Positions 1 to 10,094 of a stretch of DNA of 64,000 nucleotides are shown in pieces. The notes under the pieces were generated by a model, which was given only the letters and a program-made list of their open reading frames with translations, had not been told where the DNA came from and did no database searches. The DNA comes from Sphingobium sp. JS3065 (GTDB lineage: Bacteria > Pseudomonadota > Alphaproteobacteria > Sphingomonadales > Sphingomonadaceae): the NCBI RefSeq assembly GCF_026427355.1, contig NZ_CP102664.1, forward strand, positions 1,426,001 through 1,490,000, in the 5' to 3' direction. Each line of letters opens with the position of its first letter. Within the stretch, counting starts at the first letter, position 1. The position numbers were made by a program, and so were the translations under genes.

Positions 1-684
1 GGCCCGGCTGGACGAGACCACCCGTCCGCCCTCCGGATGCTGGCCATCGAGCATCAGATAACGTCCGGCCAGGGCCAGTTGACGGCAGCTCATTTCGATC
101 GCGCATTGGTGGAAATAGGTGCCAAGCACCAGATCGACCGGATGCCTGACATTGCCGAAGGCGCGCATATAATTGGCGAGGGCCATGTTGCGGAAACCGG
201 TCGCGGTTTCGGAGGCCGCAACGGTTTCGTTGATGGCGATACTGTCGTCACCGGCCAGATAGCGGACGAAGCGGAGCATTTCCCCGATGGCGACGCGGGG
301 CTGGTGCCCGCCCAGATTGACGTCCGCGACGACGATCGCACCCGCGTTTATGAAGGGATTTCGGGGAATTCCCCTTTCCTGCTCCAGTTGGACGATGGAG
401 TTGAAAGCGTTTCCGGAGGGTTCCCGCCCTACCCTTTCCCAAAGCTGGTCACCGACCTTGCCGAGCGCGAGGGTGAGGGCGAAGACCTTGGAGATGGACT
501 GGATGGAGAAGCCCGTCCCGGAATCTCCGCCTTCGATCAGGCGGCCGTCGGCGGTGGCGATGGCGATGCCGAACTGGCCGGGGTCGACCTTCGCCAGTTC
601 CGGAATGTAGCTGGCGACCGTGCCACGATCTTCCCGGATCGCGGCTTGGGCGACGATGTCGGCGAGGATCGCGGTCAGGTCCAT
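1..684 (-). CDS. glsA: Glutaminase A, 3' end cut by the window edge
   Basis: Hydrolyses glutamine to glutamate and ammonia in the cytoplasm. The frame is open from an ATG at 684 to the window edge, giving 228 residues of a family usually about 305-310 long, so the C-terminal quarter is missing. The serine-dependent glutaminase fold is shown by [11 protein letters not shown] (S63xxK66, the catalytic Ser-Lys pair), then EPSGNAFNS and [14 protein letters not shown], which are near-invariant in bacterial GlsA. It stands alone, reading away from alaS. The 308 bases upstream hold a hairpin repeat and no other gene. The family call is secure; the total length cannot be seen here. Confidence 0.93.
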   Translation of the reverse strand, partial: MDLTAILADIVAQAAIREDRGTVASYIPELAKVDPGQFGIAIATADGRLIEGGDSGTGFSIQSISKVFALTLALGKVGDQLWERVGREPSGNAFNSIVQLEQERGIPRNPFINAGAIVVADVNLGGHQPRVAIGEMLRFVRYLAGDDSIAINETVAASETATGFRNMALANYMRAFGNVRHPVDLVLGTYFHQCAIEMSCRQLALAGRYLMLDGQHPEGGRVVSSSRA

Positions 685-849
685 GGCTGGCCTCAGATGC
701 CGGGGTTAGGATTGGGGTGACATAGGTTACATGATGGAGACGTAAGAGCGGAGCCGGGCATAGCTCGTTTGGGGTGGCGTAGGACAGGGAAATGTATCGG
801 ACGGTGACGAGTGGCGAGTCTTGGCCATCAGGGGACGTTCGATATGATC

Positions 850-927
850 ATCATCCCAGCGAAGGCTGGGATCTCAGGCGATAGGGCACGGCCTAGCCTC
901 ACGAGATCCCAGCTTTCGCCGGGATGA
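850..927. repeat. Extragenic inverted repeat (hairpin) between glsA and alaS
   Basis: Two arms of about 25 bases (850-874 and 903-927) are reverse complements except at two positions, with a 28-base loop. The arm core reads CCCAGCGAAGGCTGGGATC, so each arm can also form its own small hairpin. A related sequence starts at 61283. The remainder of the 685-992 gap shows no gene and no clear terminator. Confidence 0.8.
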
Positions 928-992
928 CCGCTTGCAATGTCCGTCCACCCCGCCTCAAACCACCCCTCTATATGTCACGGGGAGGGTAGCGC

Positions 993-3647
993 TTAAACCG
1001 TGACATTGGCCAGGGTGGCCCTGACCGCATCGATCGCGGCTTCAGCCTTGTCGCCTTCGGGGCCGCCGCCCTGGGCCATGTCGGGGCGGCCGCCGCCGCC
1101 CTTGCCGCCAAGGGCTTCGACACCGGCACGGACCAGATCTACGGCGCTGATGCTGCCCTTCAGATCGTCGGTCACGCCGACGGCGATGGTCGCGCGGCCG
1201 TCGACAACCGTCAGGACGGCGGAGACGCCGCTGCCGAGGGTCGCCTTGTTCTGGTCGACCAGGCCGCGCAGTTCCTTGGGGTCGAGGCCCTCTATGACCT
1301 GGCCGATGAAATTCACCGCACCGACCCTTTCCGGGCCTGCCGCCTGAGCGGCGCCTCCGCCGCCGATAGCCAGCGCCTTCTTCGCTTCGGCCAGTTCGCG
1401 TTCGAGCTTGCGGCTCTGTTCGACCAGCGCGGCGATGCGGGTGGGGACTTCCTCCGGCGTCGTCTTGAGCGCGGCGGCGGACTGGCGCAGGCGGTCTTCG
1501 CGGTCTGAGAGCCAGAGACGCGCCGCTTCGCCGGTCAGCGCCTCGATGCGGCGGACGCCCGATGAAACGGCGCTTTCCGAGATGATCTTGAAGATCGCGA
1601 TGTCGCCGGTCGCACGGACATGGGTACCGCCGCAAAGCTCGACCGAATAGCTGCGTGCATCGCCCTTCCCCATGGAAAGAACGCGGACCTCGTCGCCATA
1701 TTTTTCGCCGAACAGCGCCATCGCGCCCGCCTGGATGGCGTCGTCAGGCGTCATCAGGCGGGTCGTCACCGCTTCATTATGGCGGACCTGCTCATTCACA
1801 TCGGCTTCGATGGCGGCGATCTGGCTGTGGGTCAGCGCTTCGGGATGGGAGAAGTCGAAGCGCAGGCGATCCGGCGCGACGAGGCTGCCCTTTTGCGTGA
1901 CGTGCGCGCCAAGCCGGTTGCGGAGCGCCGCGTGCAGCAAATGGGTGGCGCTGTGGTTGGCGCGGATGCGGTCGCGGCGGTTGACGTCGACGCTAAGGTG
2001 AACCGTGTCACCCACTTTGATGCTGCCCGTGCCGATCTTCGCCCTGTGGGCGTGGAGGCGGCCCAGCGGCTTGGCGGTATCCTCGACATCCGCGACCAGG
2101 CCGGATTGCGAACTGATCGTGCCCGCATCGCCCATCTGGCCGCCGCTTTCGCCATAGAAGGGCGTCTGGTTGGTGACGATCAACACCGTCTCCCCCGCCG
2201 ACGCGCTGTCGAAGTTCACACCGTCCTTGACGATCGCCACGACTTCGCCTTCGCCCTCGGTCGAGCCGTAGCCGATGAACTCGGTGTTGCCCGCCTTTTC
2301 CGCGATGTCGAACCAGATTTCGTCCGACGCCTTTTCGCCGGAGCCCTTCCATGCGGCGCGGGCGGCGGCCTTCTGCTCGGCCATCGCCTTGTCGAAGCCT
2401 TCGCGGTCGACGCCCAGGCCGCGAGAGCGCAGCGCGTCTTCGGTCAGGTCATAGGGGAAGCCGAAAGTGTCGTAGAGCTTGAACGCGGTTTCGCCCGGCA
2501 GCGTGCCGCCTTCCGACAGATCGGTAGTGGCTTCGTCCAGCAGCTTCAGGCCCTTTTCCAGCGTCTGGCGGAAACGGGTTTCCTCCCGCAGCAGGGTTTC
2601 CTCGATCAGCGGCTGGGCGCGGACCAGTTCCTGATAGGCGCCGCCCATTTCGGAGACCAGGCTGCCGACCAGGCGGTGCATCAACGGCTCCTTCGCGCCG
2701 ATGATGTGGGCGTGGCGCATGGCGCGGCGCATGATCCGGCGCAGCACATAGCCGCGACCTTCATTGGCGGGCAGCACGCCGTCCGCGATCAGGAAGCTGG
2801 TGGAACGCAGGTGATCCGCGATGACGCGGTGGCTGGCCTGATGTTCGCTGTCTGTGGCGGTTTTGGTCAGCGCGCCCGATTCCTCGATCAGCGCCTTGAA
2901 CGTGTCGGTGTCGTAATTGTTATGGACGCCTTGCAGCACCGCCGCGATGCGCTCCAGCCCCATGCCGGTGTCGATGCTGGGCTTGGGCAGTTCGCTGACG
3001 ATCTCGTTCGCTTCCTGCTCATATTGCATGAAGACGAGGTTCCAGATTTCCACGAAACGGTCGCCATCCTCCTCCGGGCTTCCCGGAGGACCGCCCCAGA
3101 TATGGTCGCCATGGTCGTAGAAGATTTCCGAACAGGGTCCGCAGGGGCCGCTGTCGCCCATCGCCCAGAAATTATCCTTGGTGGGGATGCGGATGATCCT
3201 GTGATCGGGCAGGCCCGCGATTTTCCTCCACAGGTCGAAGGCTTCGTCGTCCGTGTGGTAGACCGTGGCGGTCAGCTTCTCCGCCGGGAGGCCCCATTCC
3301 TTCGTGAGAAGGGTCCAGGCGTGGGTGATCGCCTGTTCCTTGAAATAGTCGCCGAAGCTGAAATTCCCCAGCATTTCGAAGAAAGTATGGTGACGCGCCG
3401 TATAGCCGACATTGTCCAGGTCATTATGCTTGCCACCGGCGCGGACCGATTTCTGGCTGGACGTCGCCTTCGTATAGGGGCGGGTTTCAAGGCCCGTGAA
3501 GACATTCTTGAACGGCACCATGCCCGCGTTGACGAACATCAGCGTCGGGTCGTTGTGCGGCACCAGAGGCGCGGACGGAACGATGGTGTGGCCGTTGGCC
3601 CCGAAATAGTCGAGGAAGGATCGGCGAATGTCGTTGGTCGATGTCAT
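993..3647 (-). CDS. alaS: Alanyl-tRNA synthetase
   Basis: Charges tRNA-Ala with alanine and edits misacylated Ser and Gly. At 884 residues it is full length for the bacterial enzyme. The N-terminal class II catalytic core begins with the conserved RRSFLDYF and [18 protein letters not shown]. The editing domain carries the zinc ligands HSATH near residue 565 and CGGTH near residue 672. The C-terminal C-Ala domain ends with the glycine-rich [16 protein letters not shown]. The ATG at 3647 directly precedes the conserved N-terminus. It is monocistronic here: glsA is downstream and glcB is upstream in the same direction, separated by a 185-base spacer with palindromes. Confidence 0.98.
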   Translation of the reverse strand: MTSTNDIRRSFLDYFGANGHTIVPSAPLVPHNDPTLMFVNAGMVPFKNVFTGLETRPYTKATSSQKSVRAGGKHNDLDNVGYTARHHTFFEMLGNFSFGDYFKEQAITHAWTLLTKEWGLPAEKLTATVYHTDDEAFDLWRKIAGLPDHRIIRIPTKDNFWAMGDSGPCGPCSEIFYDHGDHIWGGPPGSPEEDGDRFVEIWNLVFMQYEQEANEIVSELPKPSIDTGMGLERIAAVLQGVHNNYDTDTFKALIEESGALTKTATDSEHQASHRVIADHLRSTSFLIADGVLPANEGRGYVLRRIMRRAMRHAHIIGAKEPLMHRLVGSLVSEMGGAYQELVRAQPLIEETLLREETRFRQTLEKGLKLLDEATTDLSEGGTLPGETAFKLYDTFGFPYDLTEDALRSRGLGVDREGFDKAMAEQKAAARAAWKGSGEKASDEIWFDIAEKAGNTEFIGYGSTEGEGEVVAIVKDGVNFDSASAGETVLIVTNQTPFYGESGGQMGDAGTISSQSGLVADVEDTAKPLGRLHAHRAKIGTGSIKVGDTVHLSVDVNRRDRIRANHSATHLLHAALRNRLGAHVTQKGSLVAPDRLRFDFSHPEALTHSQIAAIEADVNEQVRHNEAVTTRLMTPDDAIQAGAMALFGEKYGDEVRVLSMGKGDARSYSVELCGGTHVRATGDIAIFKIISESAVSSGVRRIEALTGEAARLWLSDREDRLRQSAAALKTTPEEVPTRIAALVEQSRKLERELAEAKKALAIGGGGAAQAAGPERVGAVNFIGQVIEGLDPKELRGLVDQNKATLGSGVSAVLTVVDGRATIAVGVTDDLKGSISAVDLVRAGVEALGGKGGGGRPDMAQGGGPEGDKAEAAIDAVRATLANVTV

Positions 3648-3782
3648 GCGCGCGATTTAGTGGGAAGCGCTCCAACGCACAAGCGGGGCTTTTCGTCGTT
3701 TATGGGAATATCGGTCGATGGGGTGGCGGAGCGGGATGGGTGGCGGAATAATGCGCTGATGTCGCGCATTTCCCCTCCACCC

Positions 3783-3826
3783 CTCGCTTCGCGAGCGGTC
3801 CCCCTCCCCATCTTGCGATGGGGAGG
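3783..3826. repeat. Pair of extragenic palindromes between glcB and alaS
   Basis: A small hairpin CTCGC-TTC-GCGAG (3783-3795) is followed by CCTCCCCAT-CTTGCG-ATGGGGAGG (3803-3826) and then AATTTTTT on the plus strand. It looks like a plus-strand intrinsic terminator, but both neighbours are transcribed leftward, so a dispersed extragenic palindrome just after the glcB stop is more likely. Confidence 0.6.
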
Positions 3827-3832
3827 AATTTT

Positions 3833-5992
3833 TTAGAGCGCCTTCGCCAGGGCGCGATATTTGTGGAGCAGCGGTTCGGTATAGCCGTTGGGCTGGGCCA
3901 CCCCTTCGAAGACCAGGGCGCGGGCGGCCTGCCAGGCCAGGCTTTCCGGATGGCCGCTCATCGGCTTGTAGAGCGGGTCGCCGGCATTCTGGGCATCCAC
4001 CTTGGCGGCCATGCGGGTGAAGGCCGCGTCGACCTGTTCCGCCGTGCAGACGCCGTGGAGCAGCCAGTTCGCCATATGCTGGGACGAGATGCGCAGCGTG
4101 GCGCGGTCTTCCATCAGGCCGATGTCGTGGATGTCGGGAACCTTGGAACAGCCCACTCCCTGGTCGATCCAGCGGACCACATAGCCGAGAATGCCCTGCG
4201 CATTATTATCCAGTTCCTGCGCGATCTCTTCCTCCGACCAGTTGCGGCCCTGCGCGACGGGGATCGTCAGCAGCTTGTCGAGCGGGGCGATGGCTTCCTC
4301 CGCCCGCTCCTCCTGGCGTTTGAAGACATCGATGCCGTGATAGTGAGTCGCGTGCAACGTGGCCGCCGTGGGGGACGGAACCCAGGCGGTGTTGGCGCCG
4401 CTCTTCGGGTGGACGATCTTCTGGTCCAGCATATCGGCCATGCGATCCGGCGCGGCCCACATGCCCTTGCCGATCTGGGCGCGGCCCGACAGGCCGCAGG
4501 CAAGACCGATCTGGACGTTGCGGTCTTCATAAGCGGTGATCCAGTCGCTGGTCTTCATCTCGCCCTTGCGGATCATCGGACCAGCGCGCATCGACGTGTG
4601 CATCTCGTCCCCCGTGCGGTCGAGGAAGCCGGTGTTGATGAAGACGATGCGATCCTTCACCGCTTCGATGCAGGCGGCGAGGTTGGCGGAGGTGCGGCGT
4701 TCCTCATCCATGACGCCGACCTTCAGCGTGTAGCGGGCGAGGCCCAGCATATCCTCTATGGCGTCGAACAGGCGGTTGGTGAAACCGACTTCTTCGGGCC
4801 CGTGCATCTTGGGCTTGACGATATAGACGCTGCCCGCGCGGCTGTTGCCGCCTGCCCGCTTCAGATCGTGGAGAGCGATCAGCGTCGTCACGATGCCGTC
4901 CAATATGCCTTCGGGCGCTTCCGCGCCATTGGCCAGCAGGACGGCGGGCGTGGTCATCAAATGGCCGACATTGCGGACGAACAGCAGGCTGCGGCCCGGC
5001 AGGGTGAAGGCCCCACCCTTGGGCGCGATATAGCCGCGATCCGGGTTCAAGGCGCGTGTCATCATGGCGCCGTTCTTTTCGAACGTGTCGGCAAGGTCGC
5101 CCCGCATCAGGCCCAGCCAGTTGGAATAGGCGGCGACCTTGTCCTCCGCATCGACGGCAGCGACCGAATCCTCCAGGTCGCAGATGGTCGTAAGCGCGGA
5201 TTCCAGAATGACGTCGGCGATGCCCGCCGGATCGCCCGCGCCGATGGAGTGGGAACGGTCGATGACCAATTCGATATGCAGACCGTTATGGCGCAGCAGG
5301 ATCGCCGTGGGATCTTCCGGAGCGCCGCGATAACCGACAAAGCCGTGCTCTTGCAGCAAGCTGGTCGCCACGCCGTGCGCGCCCTCGATATGCAGGTGAA
5401 GTTCGCCGTTCCAGACCTTTAGCCGGACGATGTCGGCCCAGCCCGCATGCCCCTTCAGCGGTACGGCGCGGTCCAGGAATGCCTTGGCCCAGGCGATGAC
5501 CTGCGCGCCGCGTGCCGGGTCGTACCCCTTGCCCGAAGGCGCGCCGGGCAGCGCGTCCGTACCGTAAAGCGCGTCATAGAGGCTGCCCCAGCGCGCATTG
5601 GCGGCGTTCAACAGGAAGCGGGCGTTGAGGATCGGGACAACGAGTTGCGGCCCGGCCAGACGGGCGACTTCGTCGTCGACATTCTCGCTGCCGATCCGGA
5701 ACGGCGCGGGTTCGGGGACCAGATAGTCGATCTGGCGCAGGAAGGCTTCATAAGCGATTCCGTCGAAGGGCTGTCCCGCCCTTTCCTGATGCCAGGCGTC
5801 GATCTGCGCCTGAAGATCGTCGCGCTTCGCCAGCAGGGCGGCGTTTTCAGGGGCGAATCGCGCGAAGATCGCGGCGGCGCCCTGCCAGAAGGCGGCGGCT
5901 TCGATGCCTGTGCCGGGCAATGCGCGCTCTTCGATGAAGCTGGCGAGTTGCGGCGCGACCTTCAGGCCCGCGCGCTCAATCATGCTGGTCAT
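3833..5992 (-). CDS. glcB: Malate synthase G
   Basis: Condenses glyoxylate with acetyl-CoA to give malate. The 719-residue length matches the single-chain G isoform (about 720) and not the shorter AceB form. Conserved blocks are present in order: [61 protein letters not shown], and the C-terminal [20 protein letters not shown], which carries the active-site Cys and catalytic Asp region. The frame extends to 6085, but the ATG at 5992 has AGGAG about 8 bases upstream and gives the usual N-terminus, so I chose it. It is divergent from a LysR-type gene, its likely regulator. No isocitrate lyase gene lies in the window. Confidence 0.96.
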   Translation of the reverse strand: MTSMIERAGLKVAPQLASFIEERALPGTGIEAAAFWQGAAAIFARFAPENAALLAKRDDLQAQIDAWHQERAGQPFDGIAYEAFLRQIDYLVPEPAPFRIGSENVDDEVARLAGPQLVVPILNARFLLNAANARWGSLYDALYGTDALPGAPSGKGYDPARGAQVIAWAKAFLDRAVPLKGHAGWADIVRLKVWNGELHLHIEGAHGVATSLLQEHGFVGYRGAPEDPTAILLRHNGLHIELVIDRSHSIGAGDPAGIADVILESALTTICDLEDSVAAVDAEDKVAAYSNWLGLMRGDLADTFEKNGAMMTRALNPDRGYIAPKGGAFTLPGRSLLFVRNVGHLMTTPAVLLANGAEAPEGILDGIVTTLIALHDLKRAGGNSRAGSVYIVKPKMHGPEEVGFTNRLFDAIEDMLGLARYTLKVGVMDEERRTSANLAACIEAVKDRIVFINTGFLDRTGDEMHTSMRAGPMIRKGEMKTSDWITAYEDRNVQIGLACGLSGRAQIGKGMWAAPDRMADMLDQKIVHPKSGANTAWVPSPTAATLHATHYHGIDVFKRQEERAEEAIAPLDKLLTIPVAQGRNWSEEEIAQELDNNAQGILGYVVRWIDQGVGCSKVPDIHDIGLMEDRATLRISSQHMANWLLHGVCTAEQVDAAFTRMAAKVDAQNAGDPLYKPMSGHPESLAWQAARALVFEGVAQPNGYTEPLLHKYRALAKAL

Positions 5993-6052
5993 GGAATGAT
6001 CTCCTTTGGGGCGGGACCATAGACGGGCTTCATTATGGCGTGTAGACGCTAT

Positions 6053-6062
6053 TATTCGAATA
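6053..6062. promoter_or_regulatory. Candidate operator in the glcB/lysR divergent promoter region
   Basis: The 94-base gap between the two start codons contains the perfect 10-base palindrome TATTCGAATA in an AT-rich patch. LysR-type proteins usually bind a dyad in the shared promoter of a divergent target, so this is the most plausible site visible. The assignment is inferred from position only. Confidence 0.3.
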
Positions 6063-6086
6063 CAGACTTTCCTCTGGAGAAACAAA

Positions 6087-7010
6087 ATGATGGACCCGGA
6101 TTACGATCTGTTCGTGACCATCGTGGACGAAGGCGGCATGGCGGCGGCGGGACGGCGGCTGAACATCTCCCCCGCCATGGTGTCGAAGCGGCTGGTGCGG
6201 CTGGAGGAACGGCTGGGCACGCGGCTGATCCACCGGACGACCCGGCGGCTGGCGCTGACGCCGGCGGGCGAGCGGCTGCATGAAGACCTGCGCGGGATCA
6301 TGGCCGCGCTGGACGAGGCGGAACGGCGCGTGTCCGGCGCTTCGGCGGAGGCGGCGGGGACGCTGCGGGTTTCGGCGCCGACATCCTTCGGGCGGATGCA
6401 TGTCGCGCCCCATCTGGCCCGCTTTCTGGAGGCGCATCCCAAGGTGCGGATGCAGATCGACCTGTCGGACGACTATGCCGACCTGCTGGCCACGCGGGCG
6501 GACCTGGCCATCCGCATCAGCGCCGATCCGGGGCCGGGCCTGGCGGCGCACAGGCTGGCCACCAACCGGCGGGTGTTGTGCGCCGCCCCCGGCTATCTGG
6601 AGCGGTTCGGCGTGCCCGCGACGATTTCCGATCTCAGGAAGCATCGCCTGCTCGCGGCGGATGGGCAATTGCCCTGGCGGCTGATCGGACCCAGGGGCGC
6701 GGCGACCGTGGAAGGGAGCAGCCATGTCCGCACCAACAGCAGCGAAATGGTGCGCGAACTGGCGCTGTCGGGCGTGGGAATCGCATTGCGCTCGCTCTGG
6801 GACGTGAGCGACGCGCTGGAGAGCGGCGATATTCGGCAGATCATGCCGGACCATGAAGGATCGGCGGATGTCGGCCTCTATGCCGTTCATCTGCCGCAGA
6901 ATGTTCCGCCGCTCGCCATCACAAGGTTCATCGATTTCCTCGTCGGATTATATGCCCCCCGCCCGCCCTGGGAACGGTCGGCCATTGCCCCCGCGGAAAA
7001 GCAACTCTAG
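6087..7010 (+). CDS. LysR-type transcriptional regulator
   Basis: DNA-binding regulator of 307 residues, the normal LTTR length. An N-terminal winged helix-turn-helix (about residues 3-62: [39 protein letters not shown]) is followed by a periplasmic-binding-protein-like effector domain. The open frame begins at 6006. The ATG pair at 6087/6090 follows TGGAGA and places the helix-turn-helix at the usual position. It is divergent from glcB and only 9 bases ahead of maeB, so it is well placed to control both malate genes and itself. The sequence resembles the CrgA/YhjC-like subgroup. The effector is unknown. Confidence 0.9.
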   Translation: MMDPDYDLFVTIVDEGGMAAAGRRLNISPAMVSKRLVRLEERLGTRLIHRTTRRLALTPAGERLHEDLRGIMAALDEAERRVSGASAEAAGTLRVSAPTSFGRMHVAPHLARFLEAHPKVRMQIDLSDDYADLLATRADLAIRISADPGPGLAAHRLATNRRVLCAAPGYLERFGVPATISDLRKHRLLAADGQLPWRLIGPRGAATVEGSSHVRTNSSEMVRELALSGVGIALRSLWDVSDALESGDIRQIMPDHEGSADVGLYAVHLPQNVPPLAITRFIDFLVGLYAPRPPWERSAIAPAEKQL

Positions 7011-7019
7011 AGGCATTTC

Positions 7020-9287
7020 ATGGACGATAACACCCGCCGCGCCGCCCTTGACTATCACCGCTATCCGCAACCCGGAAAGCTCAGGATCGAACCGACCAAG
7101 CGCATGGTCAACCAGCGCGACCTGGCGCTGGCCTATTCGCCCGGCGTGGCCGCGCCCTGCATCGACATTGCCGCAGACCCAGAAAAGGCGATGGACTATA
7201 CCGCGCGCGGCAATCTGGTCGCGGTGATCTCCAACGGCACCGCCGTGCTGGGACTGGGTGCCATCGGCGCGCTCGCGTCCAAGCCGGTGATGGAGGGCAA
7301 GGCCGTCCTCTTCAAGAAATTCGCCGACATCGACGTATTCGACATAGAGGTCGACACCACCGATCCGGAGAAGTTCATCGAGGCGGTCGCCCTGCTGGAG
7401 CCGACCTTCGGCGGCATCAACCTGGAGGATATCAAGGCGCCCGAATGCTTCGCCATAGAGGCGGAGTTGAAGAAGCGGATGAAAATCCCCGTCTTCCACG
7501 ACGACCAGCATGGCACGGCCATCGTGGTGGCGGCCGCCGTGCGCAACGCGCTGGTGTTGCAGGGCAAGACGCTGGCGGATGCGAAGCTGGTCACGTCCGG
7601 CGCGGGGGCGGCGGCGCTGGCCTGCGTCGACCTGCTGGTGTCGATGGGCCTTCCGATCGAGAATGTGACGCTGACCGACAAGGACGGCGTCATCCATTCG
7701 GGGCGGGAGGGGATGTTGCCGAACATGGCCCGCTATGCCCGCACCACCAATGCGCGGACCCTGCCCGACGTGCTGCCGGGGGCGAACCTGTTCCTGGGCC
7801 TGTCCGCGCCCGGCGTGCTGAAGCCGGAATGGCTGCCGCTGATGGCGCCCAATCCGCTGATCTTCGCGCTCGCCAATCCGGAGCCGGAAATCCGCCCCGA
7901 AGCGGCACGGGAAGCCCGCCCGGACGCCATCATCGCGACGGGGCGGTCGGACTATCCCAATCAGGTCAACAACGTCCTCTGCTTCCCCTATATCTTCCGG
8001 GGCGCGCTGGATGCGCGGGCGACCGAGATCAACGAGGCGATGAAGGTCGCCGCCGCCGACGCCATCGCCAATCTGGCCCGCATGCCCGCGCATGACAGCG
8101 TCTCCCAGGCCTATGGCGGGCGCAAGCTGGCGTTCGGGCCGGACTATATCATCCCCACCCCCTTCGACCCCCGGCTGATCGCGGAGATCGCCTGCGCCGT
8201 CGCCAAGGCGGCGATGGACAGCGGCGTCGCCAAGAAGCATCTCGACCTGGAAACCTATAGGCGGCAGTTGACGCAACAGAACGCCCGGTCGGCGCAACTG
8301 ATGCTGCCGGTGTTCGAGGCCGCGCGCGGCGCCCAGCGGCGCATCGCCTATGGGGAGGGTGAGGATGAGCGGGTGCTGCGCGCCATCCAGGATGCGCTGG
8401 ACGAAGGCATCGTCCGCCCGGTCATCGTGGCGCGACGGCGCATATTGGAACAGAAGCTGCCGGAAATGGGCCTGCGTTTCGAACTGGGCCGCGATGTGGA
8501 GGTCGTCGATCCGGAGACCGACCATCTGCTGATGGGCGAACTGGTGGAGGGCTATCGCGCCGTCGCCGCGCGCAAGGGCGTGTCGGGGGCAGAAGTGGTG
8601 CGCCACGTCTATCGCCGCCCCAGCGTGACCGCCGCCATGCTGCTGCGCACCGGGCGGGTGGACGCCGCGCTGGTCGGCGGCAACAGCGATTATTGGGGCG
8701 AAGTCGAACATGCGATGCGCATCATCGACCGCACGCCGGGCAGCAGCCGCGTCTATGCGCTGTCGGGGCTGATCCTGGACGCGGGCGCGCTGTTCATCAC
8801 CGACACCCATATGGTGCCCGATCCGACGCCGGAGCAGATTGCGGAAATGGCCCTGCTGGGGGCGACGGAACTCAAGCATTTCGGCCTGACGCCGCGTGTC
8901 GCATTGCTGTCCCACTCCAATTTCGGGGCGTCGCATTCGCCCAGCGCCCGCAAGATGCGGGAGGCCGTCAAGCTGGTGAAGCAGGCCGCGCCCGATCTGA
9001 TGGTCGACGGGGAAATGCACGCCGACGCCGCGCTGAGCCAAAGCCTGCGCGAGCGGCTGATCCCCGACTCCCGGTTCGAAGGGCCGGCCAATCTGCTGGT
9101 CATGCCCAATCTGGACGCGGCGAACATCACGCTGACGGCGCTGTCCGCTTCGTCCAGTTCGCCGACGGTCGGGCCGATGCTGGTGGGGCTGGCTCAGCCG
9201 ATCCATGTGCTGACGCCCGGCGTGACGGCGCGAGGCATATTGAACCTGACCGCCATCGCGGCCGCCGAGGTCGAGCGCGAGGGGTGA
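7020..9287 (+). CDS. maeB: NADP-dependent malic enzyme with C-terminal phosphotransacetylase-like domain
   Basis: Oxidatively decarboxylates malate to pyruvate. The 755 residues match the MaeB hybrid architecture. The malic enzyme part (about 1-425) includes LAYSPGVAAPC with the catalytic Tyr, VLFKKFADIDVFDIE with the catalytic Lys region, FHDDQHGTA for metal binding, and SGAGAAALA in the nucleotide fold. The PTA-like part (about 430-755) includes FITDTHMVPDPTPEQIAEMA and SHSNFGAS. In this family the PTA-like part generally acts in acetyl-CoA regulation and oligomerisation, not catalysis. It starts 9 bases after the LysR gene and likely shares its transcript. Confidence 0.95.
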   Translation: MDDNTRRAALDYHRYPQPGKLRIEPTKRMVNQRDLALAYSPGVAAPCIDIAADPEKAMDYTARGNLVAVISNGTAVLGLGAIGALASKPVMEGKAVLFKKFADIDVFDIEVDTTDPEKFIEAVALLEPTFGGINLEDIKAPECFAIEAELKKRMKIPVFHDDQHGTAIVVAAAVRNALVLQGKTLADAKLVTSGAGAAALACVDLLVSMGLPIENVTLTDKDGVIHSGREGMLPNMARYARTTNARTLPDVLPGANLFLGLSAPGVLKPEWLPLMAPNPLIFALANPEPEIRPEAAREARPDAIIATGRSDYPNQVNNVLCFPYIFRGALDARATEINEAMKVAAADAIANLARMPAHDSVSQAYGGRKLAFGPDYIIPTPFDPRLIAEIACAVAKAAMDSGVAKKHLDLETYRRQLTQQNARSAQLMLPVFEAARGAQRRIAYGEGEDERVLRAIQDALDEGIVRPVIVARRRILEQKLPEMGLRFELGRDVEVVDPETDHLLMGELVEGYRAVAARKGVSGAEVVRHVYRRPSVTAAMLLRTGRVDAALVGGNSDYWGEVEHAMRIIDRTPGSSRVYALSGLILDAGALFITDTHMVPDPTPEQIAEMALLGATELKHFGLTPRVALLSHSNFGASHSPSARKMREAVKLVKQAAPDLMVDGEMHADAALSQSLRERLIPDSRFEGPANLLVMPNLDAANITLTALSASSSSPTVGPMLVGLAQPIHVLTPGVTARGILNLTAIAAAEVEREG

Positions 9288-9317
9288 AATTTAACCTTTG
9301 AGGGTAATGGACGGGTC

Positions 9318-9977
9318 ATGGCGCGACAGGTTTCGACAGGGATGAAGCTGGCGATCGGGGGCGGCGTGGCCGCTGTGGCTCTGTTGCTGGGCCTGTCCAT
9401 GGGGCGCGGACGCGATCTGGCGCCGGATCGGACAGAGGCTGTTCAGACGAAGCCGGAAACCAAAGCGGCCAAACCCGTCGAACGCACCCGCGCCCAGCCC
9501 CTGGCGGTTGATCCGCATGCCTTGACGGTGAAGCGCGTCCTGCCCATCGACGGCCCCTTCCGTCATGGCGACTATGCCTGGGACGAAGGCGGGGCGCCGA
9601 CGACAGGACCGGTCATCATCACCGTGGATCTCAAGGCCCAGACGCTGTCGGTCTTCCGCGCGGGATATGAGATCGGATCGGCGGTCATCCTCTACGGCGC
9701 CGACGACAAGCCAAGCCCGGTTGGCGCGTTCCCGATCATCCAGAAGGATGCGGATCATTATTCCAGCACCTATAATAATGCGCCCATGCCCTATACTTTG
9801 CGGCTGACCAGCGACGGCGTGGCGATCCATGGCAGCGACGTGCAATGGGGCAACGCCACCCATGGCTGCATCGGCGTGCCCAAGGCTTTCGCGAAGAAGC
9901 TGTTCGGCGTGACGAAGCTGGGCGACCTGGTGGTCATCACCGACGGCAAGATGCTGGACACCAGTCACGCAAGCTGA
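9318..9977 (+). CDS. L,D-transpeptidase family protein (YkuD fold)
   Basis: A 219-residue envelope protein that probably makes 3-3 peptidoglycan cross-links or anchors proteins to the wall. Residues 9-27 form an N-terminal membrane anchor or uncleaved signal (LAIGGGVAAVALLLGLS). The YkuD catalytic domain follows from about residue 85, with the motif IHGSDV, then NATHGCIGVP, in which C184 is the expected nucleophile. The usual family motif is SHGCxR; here the Arg is replaced by Gly, a known variation in several subgroups. It starts 30 bases after maeB. No substrate can be deduced. Confidence 0.88.
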   Translation: MARQVSTGMKLAIGGGVAAVALLLGLSMGRGRDLAPDRTEAVQTKPETKAAKPVERTRAQPLAVDPHALTVKRVLPIDGPFRHGDYAWDEGGAPTTGPVIITVDLKAQTLSVFRAGYEIGSAVILYGADDKPSPVGAFPIIQKDADHYSSTYNNAPMPYTLRLTSDGVAIHGSDVQWGNATHGCIGVPKAFAKKLFGVTKLGDLVVITDGKMLDTSHAS

Positions 9978-10094
9978 GTTGCGCCCCATGCCATCGCACC
10001 TGCAATAAAGTCATCCGCCCATGCCTTGATTTCAGGGGGTGACGCCATCATGTGACGGCCCTGATCCCTATCGCACCGCAACATGGAGCAACCG

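Noticed and set aside
3803..3832. Plus-strand intrinsic terminator near 3803
   Set aside because: The hairpin followed by T residues faces the wrong way for the two leftward genes on either side, so I listed it as a repeat.
1620..3836. Open frame of 738 codons antisense to alaS
   Set aside because: alaS is full length with all motifs; the antisense product has no recognisable feature.
6948..9206. Open frame of 752 codons antisense to maeB
   Set aside because: It runs opposite a complete malic enzyme, is Arg/Gln-rich, and has no family motif.
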